A stretch of DNA of 23,182 bases from Didymodactylos carnosus (taxonomy: Eukaryota > Rotifera > Eurotatoria > Philodinida > Philodinidae): the NCBI GenBank assembly GCA_905250885.1, contig CAJNOQ010002673.1, forward strand, positions 1 to 23,182. The letters run 5' to 3'. Shown one piece after another: positions 11,762-19,465 of this stretch. The notes under the pieces are model-generated. The model was given only the letters and a program-made list of their open reading frames with translations, did no database searches and was not told where the DNA came from. Position numbers and translations under genes: made by a program. Every line of letters starts with the position of its first letter. Position 1 is the stretch's first letter.

Positions 11762-12121
11762 TTGACTTCATATTAAATTCGTACTCGTAACGAGATGAAA
11801 AAAGGCTTCCGTGCATTTAGTTTTGCCTGTTTTGAACTCGTACGAGTTGAAAAACTTGTTACGAGTTCAAATGAGTGTCATGTTCTACTATAGTATAGGG
11901 AAGCCTGTTTCGAACTCGTACGAGTTTAAAAACTTGTCATGAGTTCAAACATAACACTCATTTGAACTCGCAACCAGTTTTTAATCGTACGAGTTCAAAA
12001 CAGCATCTCCAGCCTCCCCTATATTACATTAGAATATAACACTCGTTTGGACTTGTAATGAGTTCAAAACAGCTTCCCAGTCTAAAAGAAGACGTTGGTA
12101 TTTTTCATCTCGTGACGAGTT
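11762..12121. mobile_element. palindromic foldback element, GAACTCGTACGAGTTC family (copy 1)
   Basis: The left arm starts TTGACTTCATATTAAATTCG and contains CTCGTAACGAGATGAAAAA, GAACTCGTACGAGTT and CTTGTTACGAGTTCAAATGA. The right half, read in reverse complement, repeats the same series: CTCGTCACGAGATGAAAAA, then GTTTTGAACTCAT, then GAGTGTTATATTCTAAT and TATAGGGGAGGC. Between them sit two more partial copies facing each other (11909-11950 and 11962-12002). The whole region is therefore a set of nested head-to-head palindromes with no coding capacity, typical of foldback or MITE-like elements. A single direct copy of the left arm sits at 15562. Confidence 0.85.
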
Positions 12122-12591
12122 TAAAGACTGCCACCCGTGAATGTTTTTTGTATATCTGTTATTTCAGAAGTCTCTTTCATACGCCGAGTAGCCTTATTTC
12201 TGATTAATCTCTAATAGGCCCATACACCTATTATAGATATAATTTACGTAACTGGTCTGTAAATACCCAATATAGGCCCTAACCACCACTAAATCTAGCG
12301 TAAGTTGGATGCAACTTATTACAATAGCCCAATTAACGATTTTTTTTCATGTTCTTCTACTGCTAACTGGAAGAGCCCGATTGACGATTTATTTTAGATG
12401 CTTTGTATGAGTGCGAATATGTTTTCATTACAAAATTCTTTGGAGATCCTGAAGGTGGACATGTGTAGTAAAAGATTTCGATCTGAAACGGGAAAGCTGT
12501 TTTCATTTAAGTAGAGATAAATAGTTTTCAATATGATTAATTCACAAAAAATATAAACAATTCACCAAATAGAAAGTTTAAAACCCTTAAA
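12122..12591. other. spacer downstream of the small membrane-protein exon
   Basis: No gene was seen. An AGCCCAATTAACGATTT/AGCCCGATTGACGATTT direct repeat lies at about 12328 and 12374. The 3' untranslated region of the minus-strand small membrane protein would fall at its right end. Confidence 0.4.
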
Positions 12592-12918
12592 TTAATCATC
12601 AAACATCTTTCCATTCTCGTTACAATTGAAATCAATAAAGTTCTTATCTCTTATTGTCGGTAACAGATAAACAACTAAAATCGGCACAATTACTGCGATA
12701 GCAAAAAATAATACTAATAAAGCGCTAAACATGATTTTTATCCTCATTGTCATTGGTGTTTCTGATATATCCTAAAGAATATTTTTATATCAGCAATAGA
12801 GGCATGCCATGCAATTTCATAGAATTATTGCAGCATTATATTTGGCAATTGTATGTCCAATCGGAATACGCTTCCGCCCGATCGAGACATTGGTGTATTC
12901 ATCATTTGCAGGATTAAC
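12592..12918 (-). CDS. small single-pass membrane protein, terminal exon(s)
   Basis: The supported exon is 12592-12771, preceded by a clean acceptor (TATTCTTTAG) and ended by TAA. It encodes 59 residues: DISETPMTMRIK, then one strongly hydrophobic helix (about residues 15-38, with LLVLFFAIAVIVPILVV), then a charged tail with NFIDFNCNENG. It could also begin at one of its own ATGs (12753-12751 first), giving a 53-residue protein. Upstream, an open stretch 12817-12918 follows an acceptor (TTTGGAATAG) and reads NPANDEYTNVSIG. It may be the previous exon, but no convincing donor joins the two. The family is not recognised. The position between two repeat clusters raises the chance that the gene is a fragment. 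Confidence 0.5.
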
Positions 12919-13185
12919 CTATTCCAAAGAGAAGAAATTAGAAGTAACGTTAATCATGTTGATTCAGACAGTGCATTAGTTTTAGACAAAAGAAAGCAGT
13001 CATGAAAACAAACGATTGTCAGAGGTCGAATAGGATACTATTTTAACCAGAAACAAATATCATCATGTAGTAATGATTCCCAGTGCACTCACGGATATTC
13101 TCATAATTCATTTGACTCGTACTACAATGATACTAGCTTGAACCTCGACGGAAATATTAACGATAAAACCCCTTCAACTGTTCCG

Positions 13186-13660
13186 TTCTGTTTGAGCTCA
13201 TATTTTGCTGATCGATAGCGCACATTAGTGTAACAAAAAGTCTGAAAGGATTTGAGCTGTTGCGACTTGCTTCTCGAGTTATGATTGATTTAGTGGAATT
13301 CGAGTTTTAGTCTTTTTACTGCAACGTTCTATTCCAATGCATTAAACAGCTGAAACTGACAGCAACAATAGTTGTAAGCAAATTTCCGACTTTAGTCGTG
13401 CTTTTTCTTGAGAAATCGAATTTTGTATTCTTCAAAGTGCACGACTTCACCAAGATTTGATTGAGACTTTTCATTTCTTCTTAAAGAAGCACATCATATG
13501 CACATTAATAAAAGAATGAAATTCAAATCGCACTACCGTCATACTAATTTCAGTAAATCAATCATAACTCGAGAAGCAAGTCGCAACAGCCCAAATCCTT
13601 CTAGACTTTTTGCTACACTGATGTCTGCTATCGATCAGTAAAATATGAACTCAAACAGAG
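13186..13660. mobile_element. MITE-like element with ~110-bp inverted arms
   Basis: Left arm 13186-13297 and right arm 13548-13660 are reverse complements at most positions. Shared blocks include TTCTGTTTGAG, CTGATCGATAG, AAAAAGTCT, and a long identical core running from GCTGTTGCGACTTGCTTC through CTCGAGTTATGATTGATTT. The roughly 250-bp centre is non-coding. It is nested inside the larger TIR-flanked segment and has no visible transposase. Confidence 0.8.
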
Positions 13661-13869
13661 TGGGACACCTGGAGAGGTTCCCTCGTAAGGAAGTTATGCT
13701 TATGTATATCGGATCATTTGTTGTTAACCTGACAAGAGAACGAACAAAAGACGAAAACAAGTTTTAAGCTTAGAACTTAATTGTATACCAACACCAAAAA
13801 TTAGATTTTTCTAAGTAGGTTTCACATGTAATTTCTGGTATTGAATCTTCATTGTACAAAACAAACATT

Positions 13870-14155
13870 ATACAAAAATTGTAACACATGTTAGAAACAA
13901 TATTGATCAATATTCGCCAAAAGCTGTGAAACAGAATAATATTAAGAATCTAAAATCGGAACAGTTTAAAGCAATGAAAAAGTTAAAAGAAGAGAAAGAA
14001 GTTCTAGTTGGAGCAGCCGATAAGTCGCGTTAGACGTTGAAGATTATAAGAAAAAAAGTTAAGATTAAGTTAGATACGGATACATGCGAAGTTTTAAGAA
14101 AAGATCCAAGTACGCACATAGATAAGGAATTGAGGAAGTTGAAAAGCCCGAACCC
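13870..14155 (+). pseudogene. Penelope-like retroelement fragment: N-terminal part of reverse transcriptase
   Basis: The frame from about 13879 reads IKNLKSEQFKAMKKLKEEKE, then VLVGAADKSR, a TAG stop at 14032-14034, then TLKIIRKK, CEVLRKDPSTHIDKELRKLK. This matches the order found at the start of PLE reverse transcriptases: a NL.xxE..AL..LK.DK block, an ADK-G motif, then a Y-x-L-x-xDPT-x-x-I segment. The palm domain with its aspartates is missing. Similarity ends near 14150, about 30 bp before the right TIR. It is a 5' fragment and cannot be functional. It complements, but does not join, the C-terminal fragment at 3366-4070. Confidence 0.7.
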
Positions 14156-14219
14156 GACCCGGAGTGTTCACCGGAGTGAACCGTTTGTTTTCATGACTGC
14201 TTTCTTTTGTCTAAAACTA

Positions 14220-15561
14220 TAGTGGGCCTAACTGATCTACATCGAAATGGAATGGAGGCTGCTGAAGGCGCTGGTGGAAGTTTCGGCTTCACAGAAACTA
14301 CAGATTTATCGCATGCTAAAGAGGATGCACCGCGTTCAGTATAGCTGGTTTCGGGTGGATCATACTAGAATATAGGGATGCCTATATGTACTTTCATCAC
14401 ACCGACTTGATTACGAACTATTATCGTCGCCAAAATAAGGTGCAGGTTGCCGCTTTTTTAGTAAATTTTGATTTTCAGTAATCGAAAGTTGACATCTGAG
14501 ACTAACTTTCCAGAGATGTCAGAACAACAGTGCGTAGTGTATTCTCAAAAACCGCCTGTTTTTTTTTGACTAACCGGTTTCGGTACATTCTAACTGAAAA
14601 TACACGAGAATACATCAGAATACACAAATGTAGGAATTTCTATAAAATGTGCTGAGTTTCGTGGAGACATCTCGAACTCCAATGTATATATTAAGAACGA
14701 ATGAATGTTGAATGTCGGAAAAGATCCAGATGTCGGGATTTCTTATAGAACCAATAACCATTCATTGCACAATTCACAATGGGAAATTTCCACTAGGCAC
14801 GTGAAAATTAGGTTTCACACAAGTTCAGGAAACTCAGAACACTCTTTTTGTAGGTTTTCTAATGTGTGCTTTCCAATGGAACACTTTTCAGAGCTCAAAA
14901 ATCAGAAATCCCTGGGTTTCAGAGATCAAAACGGTTTAAAAAATGCATATTTTTTTGAGGAAATAATTGTTCATAGGTTTTCGAGTATCCTGATTTCAAA
15001 TCTAATAACAGAAAATACTTTCAGAACGTTCCAGAAAATTTTCCAGAGAGCTGGGTTTCTGCAAAACCCTTTTGTTGGGAAAAATGCAAGATAACTCCCT
15101 TTATAGGTTATTGCATACACATGCCGATTTCAATAAGACTGAGTACAAACTCGTCAGTATTCTGCTTAGGGTCCACCACCACTCCATGGCTCTATTTTTG
15201 TTTCGTGTTAGCCAAGTTCCTAGGCTGGTGCAGATTCTACGGCGGCAATTCGCTTCGACAGTTTTTTGCATGATTTTCCAAAAGCGGATTTAGTTCTAAT
15301 GAAGGCTAATGAAGTTGTTACGGTGTGAATTAAACAAAATATCAAACAGTTCGTTGCCCCAACACTCATTACCACCCGTAACACACTATCAACAACCGAG
15401 TGAATCAAAGTCAGTTAAATTGTACTCAGCTGAATGATTTTTTCATCTTTTAAAAGTAAAAATGTAAAGAAAAATTGTTCGTACCTTTCCACGGTTTCAC
15501 CCTTGACTTTTTCCCTTTGTCAACTGAAATATCCAGTAAAACAGATTATTTAACAATACTG
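14220..15561. other. spacer; one unexplained 129-codon open frame
   Basis: An ATG-initiated frame at 14705-15094 (+) stays open for 129 codons. Its residue mix and lack of motifs suggest chance openness in a repeat. Near 14594-14625 a GAATACAC word recurs three to four times (AAATACACGAGAATACATCAGAATACAC). No splice pattern or domain was recognised in the rest. Confidence 0.35.
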
Positions 15562-15705
15562 TTGACTTCGTGTTAAATTCGTGCTCGTAACGAGATGAAA
15601 AAAGGCTTCCGTGCGTCTAGTTTTGTCTGTTTTGAACTCGTACGAGTTTAAAAACTTGTTACGAGTTCAAATGAGTGTTATATTCTAATATAATATAGGG
15701 GAGGC
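15562..15705 (+). mobile_element. single arm of the GAACTCGTACGAGTTC foldback family (copy 2)
   Basis: About 144 bp match 11762-11905 in the same orientation. Shared blocks are TTGACTTC, TTAAATTCGT, CTCGTAACGAGATGAAAAAA, GGCTTCCGTGC, TTTTGAACTCGTACGAGTT and TTACGAGTTCAAATGAGTGT. Its end, TATTCTAATATAATATAGGG, matches the inverted arm at 12010-12050 better than it matches 11880-11900. It may be a truncated copy or one end of a larger unit. Confidence 0.85.
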
Positions 15706-16866
15706 TTGGGAGGCATGATGAGAGTGAATGGGCATGAGCACTACGGCACCAGGTTTGTTATATCAACAATAAGACACATTAAGCGTTAAAATGTAATAAC
15801 TTTACGCTCACAGCCTAGTTCTTCGAACTACTAGCCATTTCAAAATACAAGGCAGTCCATTGTTTTCCGAATAACTCAAGAACGACAAGAAGTAGCAAGA
15901 TGCGGTTTTCAGTATCCAACAGAGAGATCTCAGGGGCACAGAAGTATGTTAAACTTGATTGATCAGCTGTCCATCAATCAGACGAAGTTTCATCTCACAT
16001 TTTAAGGTCGATATTCTAGATCTGATTTTCGTTCAATTTTGAATTCAAAGGTGTCGATACGATAGAGAAAATCGTTTTCTTTCGATCTTAGTATACCAAC
16101 CTAGCTATCCAAACAGAATTTTCCTAGAAATATGAAGGTGACACCCTATAGGAAATTCAAGTTTCTAAAAACTAAGCCAGAAAACGTTGTTTTAAAAGCC
16201 CTGCAACAGTTTTAAAAACTTGAAAACAAGACGGCCGATCGACATCATTTTTTCAGTTTTTTGAGATTTTTGGCATCAAGACTTCATCTTAAAACAAAAA
16301 TAAGATTATATTTGGAATCAGCGTCAAACACTGCATCAGACGATGTGCCTTTGGGTTATTTAGAGACAAAACATTTTGGAGTAAAAACTGATCGGACTTT
16401 GACAAAAAGTGTCGAAAGCTTTTTGTCTCAAAGGCACATCATCTAATGCAGAGAAGGTAAATAGGTAAGTTGCCAGGAAAAAACTGACGAACTATTCGTA
16501 TATATCCGCAGTATTGTTAAATTCTGTAAGTCTAAAAATGGATCTAAAGACACGAGGTTTGAGGTAACCATTGACAACCAGGTCAAAGTTGGATTTAGGT
16601 TCTTAAAAAGTCGGTTGGAACTGTCGTAAATCTAGCATTTGATAAAATGTGTATACCACGGTTTCGGGTTTTCAGAATTCATTTTCAGCAAATTCCTGCA
16701 GAAGTGTGGTAGCGAACGCTAGGAATTGAGAAATATAAAGTTGAAAATGATAAAGAATACTACTGCACGACAATCAGGATTGTACGTATCTTTTTGCTGT
16801 TAGATCAGTCGATGGTGGTGCTTTCGACACAGTTCTAGTCGATTTCATCTTCTGTCTGCTATTACT
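15706..16866. other. spacer with one hairpin-forming inverted repeat
   Basis: Apart from the inverted repeat at 16331-16451, nothing was recognised. The open frame at 16261-16446 lies across that hairpin, starts at TTG and is not a credible gene. Confidence 0.4.
16331..16451. repeat. inverted repeat with 23-bp arms
   Basis: Arm 16331-16353 (CTGCATCAGACGATGTGCC...) pairs with 16429-16451 at 21 of 23 positions. A further inner match, GAGACAAAA/TTTTGTCTC, is offset. The 75-bp loop has no coding signal. It is likely a small foldback remnant. Confidence 0.65.
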
Positions 16867-16871
16867 TTATT
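16866..16871 (-). promoter_or_regulatory. polyadenylation signal AATAAA overlapping the PARP stop codon
   Basis: On the minus strand the last codons read CAA TAA AG, so AATAAA includes the TAA stop. If used, the 3' untranslated region would be only about 10-30 bases. Confidence 0.5.
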
Positions 16872-17787
16872 GATGGTCATACTGAATTACATATTCCGGA
16901 TACGCTTGAGAGTGATTGAAAATACAAAACTGATCATTTTCAGGTCCATTTATATAAAACACTGAATGGCATCCTGGCGCTGGCGATTTAAGTCCAAAAC
17001 TGCCTTGACTCGAGTTTCCAAGCAGTACTTGACAAATAAACAGTTCTCGTCGATGTGCCGTTCTCTTCAGTACATACGGATCGCTATTTGAATAACTTGC
17101 ATTCACTGCAAAATATACTCCATCACCGATAAGACCACCAGGACAATAACTTCGACAAAAACCATGATACATGATCAATTTTTGCGTTAGCGGTGAGGCT
17201 GTTCCATGGATCAGACGTCGACTACCATGAGGAATTACTTTTTGTAACTGTTGATGAATGTGCCATAGACGAACGTTTTGAATTCTTGTGATAGAATAAA
17301 CAACAGTGGATGGTTTTTCAAGTGATTTTGCAAAAAAATTCGATAAGTCTTGAAATTCTTGAGATGATTGTGAGAGAGGAATAAGTTGCACTGGTGATTC
17401 GGTTATTGATGCTGCAGTCCAATATGGAGGAAATGTAACCGTCGAACAAGAACCCATTTGGCTGCGTATTGACAACTCTTGATTAAGAATATCCCATACT
17501 GTATCATACACGCGAGGTTCTCTCTGAGGATTGAGCTGAGTCAGGTAACGTACCAGTTTGTCAAGTTGAGAATCTGTTTTTTTAACGGCATAATCATATG
17601 GATCATTGTTGAGCCGTGACGTTTCGTGAGCGATACTATCGACGACTCTATCATATAAATTATTTGCTACCTGGGAATTTCCACTTTTCCATAATATGTC
17701 CAGCTCCTCGTGAAGTTGACAAAGATCATCGAGCTGAAGGTCGCCTAGATAATGAATGCCAATATTGGCCAGTTGAGATGCATGCAT
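16867..17787 (-). CDS. PARP-domain mono-ADP-ribosyltransferase-like protein (306 aa, single exon)
   Basis: An uninterrupted ATG-to-TAA frame encodes 306 residues. The C-terminal half (about 155-306) is a PARP catalytic domain of the PARP10/14/15 type. It has RLIHGTAS (H194, which binds NAD+), GLIGDGVYFAVNASYS (Y225 of the triad, Y232 in the nicotinamide-stacking position), ELFICQVLLG, and FCIFNHSQAYPEYVIQY at the end. The third triad position (E988 in human PARP1) falls on Q286 by my alignment, so the triad is H-Y-Q. Polymer formation is therefore unlikely and mono-ADP-ribosylation of proteins or nucleic acids is more likely, if it is active. The first ~150 residues are helical and charged, with no WWE, macro or zinc-finger domain recognised. 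The start is the first ATG in the frame. No introns are present, unlike the spliced neighbours, which would fit retroposition or a simple recent gene. The stop overlaps AATAAA. Confidence 0.88.
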   Translation of the reverse strand: MHASQLANIGIHYLGDLQLDDLCQLHEELDILWKSGNSQVANNLYDRVVDSIAHETSRLNNDPYDYAVKKTDSQLDKLVRYLTQLNPQREPRVYDTVWDILNQELSIRSQMGSCSTVTFPPYWTAASITESPVQLIPLSQSSQEFQDLSNFFAKSLEKPSTVVYSITRIQNVRLWHIHQQLQKVIPHGSRRLIHGTASPLTQKLIMYHGFCRSYCPGGLIGDGVYFAVNASYSNSDPYVLKRTAHRRELFICQVLLGNSSQGSFGLKSPAPGCHSVFYINGPENDQFCIFNHSQAYPEYVIQYDHQ

Positions 17788-18141
17788 GTTTGTTTAATAT
17801 TTCAATTCGTTTTCATGTTAAAGCACCAAAAAAATAAACGTTTCACCGAAAAACTACGCTCTGTTCACCGTGCAGGACGAACAAATAGCAAATAACGCTT
17901 CTTCACCGCTGTTTGTCAGTTACAGTTATGTTACGCAGCGGTTGTGAAATTACATCATAACATTGTAACGCAATCAATCTTTTTGTATAGCTGACATTTA
18001 AACATGTGCAGCTGGCAGGTGTAAAAAACCAAAAATAGAGTAAGTGACTGTTACAAGTTCCAGATGCAAAAATCGGCGACATATTCTGCGCCTTGTGTTC
18101 GACGGAAAGGGCTTTCAGTTACTGTTTGAATCGTATCAGAG
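17788..18141. other. upstream region of the PARP gene
   Basis: It must hold the PARP promoter. No TATA box or known operator could be assigned with confidence. TTCACCG recurs (17844, 17868 and 17903 regions), which might be a short regulatory word or chance. Confidence 0.3.
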
Positions 18142-18324
18142 ATGTCAGTCTGGCCTGAGTTACATCTAACCAATTTTCAACTTATCGATACTCAACGACA
18201 GATGGCACCAAAGGAGAATTTTGAGTATTCAACGGCTAGAGTTAACTGCGCCCTAGAATCGATAAGTTATATACCATTCGATGCAGCTTTTTGCTCTGAT
18301 TCCGAATATGTTATTGGCTTATAG
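18142..18324 (+). CDS. hypothetical 60-aa ORF (doubtful)
   Basis: An ATG-to-TAG frame of 60 residues (MSVWPELHLTNFQL...) with no hydrophobic segment, cysteine pattern or known motif. CTTATCGAT near its start and ATCGATAAG further on are reverse complements, suggesting the frame may lie in a decayed inverted repeat. It may be a chance ORF. Confidence 0.2.
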   Translation: MSVWPELHLTNFQLIDTQRQMAPKENFEYSTARVNCALESISYIPFDAAFCSDSEYVIGL

Positions 18325-18344
18325 TTCTAATGCTAGTAAGCAGA

Positions 18345-18382
18345 GAAAACTCAAAAGTTTTCTCAAAAACTGAGAGTTTTTG
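18345..18382. repeat. two adjacent perfect hairpins
   Basis: GAAAACT-CAAA-AGTTTTC (18345-18362) is followed after one base by CAAAAACT-GAG-AGTTTTTG (18364-18382). The stems are 7 and 8 bp with small loops, and the two share an AAAACT/AGTTTT core. Confidence 0.6.
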
Positions 18383-18804
18383 GAAAACCTATAACTCAAA
18401 AATTTGATTCTCTGGTTTCGCGCCACCTAGAAAAAAGCTTCCAATGGCAAAAAAATAGAGCGTTTGTCGAAGTATATGTTCTGCTATTGAAATTGCCAAA
18501 AGTCCACTTTTGTTTTTTCACCTAATGTCCACATGGTTGACCACTGCGAACTAGTTTCGAATCGCCTGCGGACTCATTCTCGAAGTAGATCTTTTTAGGG
18601 AACAGTCTAAAAATCAAACTAATTCTACAAGTGAGAATGGCGCAGTATTAAACCATTCTATCTAAGATCAAGTCCTTACTTTGGCTGGTTAAAAGCTTCT
18701 TTTGATGTTTTAGTTTAGAAACCTTGAACTTGCCAGTAAAACAAACAATTTCCTATTAAGCAACGTCGTTTGATCCGGCTAACGGAAAGAAAACATCCGA
18801 ATTA
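18383..18804. other. spacer upstream of the small membrane-protein gene
   Basis: No gene was recognised. The segment just before the ATG at 18805 would hold the promoter or 5' untranslated region. Confidence 0.3.
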
Positions 18805-19026
18805 ATGTCTACAAATTGGACTTACGTAAGCTATTTTAATACCAGCATTGGTGTTCCTTATGTATTATTTGGTTTTTTATTGCTTGTTATATTTTTAACT
18901 GTTTATCATCCTGGTATATTTTATTTATATTTGAAACGATTAGTACAAATAAAAAAATATGATAAATATAACCCGGATGATGAATCTATTGATATATTTG
19001 GTGACGAACTGCCCTTAACACAGTAA
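18805..19026 (+). CDS. small single-pass membrane protein (73 aa)
   Basis: An intact ATG-to-TAA frame of 73 residues. The N-terminus (MSTNWTYVSYFNTS) carries two N-glycosylation sequons (N4-W-T, N12-T-S). One hydrophobic helix follows at about 16-38 (VPYVLFGFLLLVIFLTV). The tail is basic near the membrane (KRLVQIKK) and acidic at the end (DDESIDIFGDELP), with YDKYNPDDE. This fits a type III membrane protein with a glycosylated outside N-terminus and a cytosolic tail. No family was recognised. Its size and layout are like the minus-strand protein ending at 12592, but no sequence similarity is visible. Codon use (A/T-ending) matches the other host genes. It could be a complete gene or the first exon of a longer one. 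Confidence 0.55.
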   Translation: MSTNWTYVSYFNTSIGVPYVLFGFLLLVIFLTVYHPGIFYLYLKRLVQIKKYDKYNPDDESIDIFGDELPLTQ

Positions 19027-19465
19027 AATATTCTTCTTTAGAAACGATTTATACTTTTTTTTCTACTTATTATTGTTGCCAATACAAACTGTTTATCGAA
19101 ATGACCAATGTCTAGATGTTTCAACTATGAATTCCTTTTTGTTTTCATCTATTTGGATCAATATACTCATAAGTCAATTTAAATGTTTAACAGGGCAAAA
19201 TGTATCATTCTTAATTCATCTGGTGATAATGCTGTTGGTTATTCATGGATGTATAAACAACAATCAACGCATAGTGTAATGGAAAAACTGGTACAGTAAG
19301 CGGTCTGTTTGCAATTGTATTCCCTATTATGTACTGGTTGGCTCGTAAATGTAATAAATAGCCTGAATCATTTGTGATAGTAGAGAATATCTGTAGAGAT
19401 CTCTCAGTGGAAATAGCTTGCCTATGTAATCCCTCTTAGAGTAAAAAATGTGAAACTGGCTGCAC
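19027..19465 (+). other. region between the small membrane gene and the LINE fragment, with a candidate terminal exon
   Basis: After an acceptor-like AACGCATAG, the frame 19275-19361 reads CNGKTGTVSG, then a hydrophobic helix (LFAIVFPIMYWLA), then RKCNK and TAG. The sequence AATAAATAG at the end overlaps a polyadenylation signal. This looks like the last exon of a membrane protein, but upstream exons could not be joined with confidence. Open pieces at about 19073-19270 (including RNDQCLDVSTM) may belong to it. Confidence 0.3.

Larger units (their letters stand above)
12979..14217. mobile_element. 1.24-kb element with perfect 36-38 bp terminal inverted repeats and TA flanks
   Basis: The 38 bases at 12977-13014 are the exact reverse complement of those at 14182-14219. 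Each arm begins (from outside) TAGTTTTAGACAAAAGAAAG. If TA is taken as the target duplication, the element runs GTTTTAGAC...GTCTAAAAC, flanked on both sides by TA, as in Tc1/mariner and related families. Similarity stops abruptly at both ends of the arms. No transposase was seen. The interior holds a second inverted-repeat element (13186-13660) and a Penelope-like fragment (13870-14155), so it is either a non-autonomous composite or an element that received insertions. Confidence 0.7.

Noticed and set aside
14705-15094. 129-codon ATG frame as a protein gene
   Set aside because: No domain, signal, membrane segment or splice context. It lies in repeat-rich spacer, and its length is within what chance allows over 23 kb on two strands.
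15130-15165. Hammerhead ribozyme (CTGACGAG on the minus strand), as found in some Penelope-like elements
   Set aside because: The CUGANGA box is present and a GAG/CTC stem is possible, but the required GAAA and cleavage-site arm do not follow at the right place.
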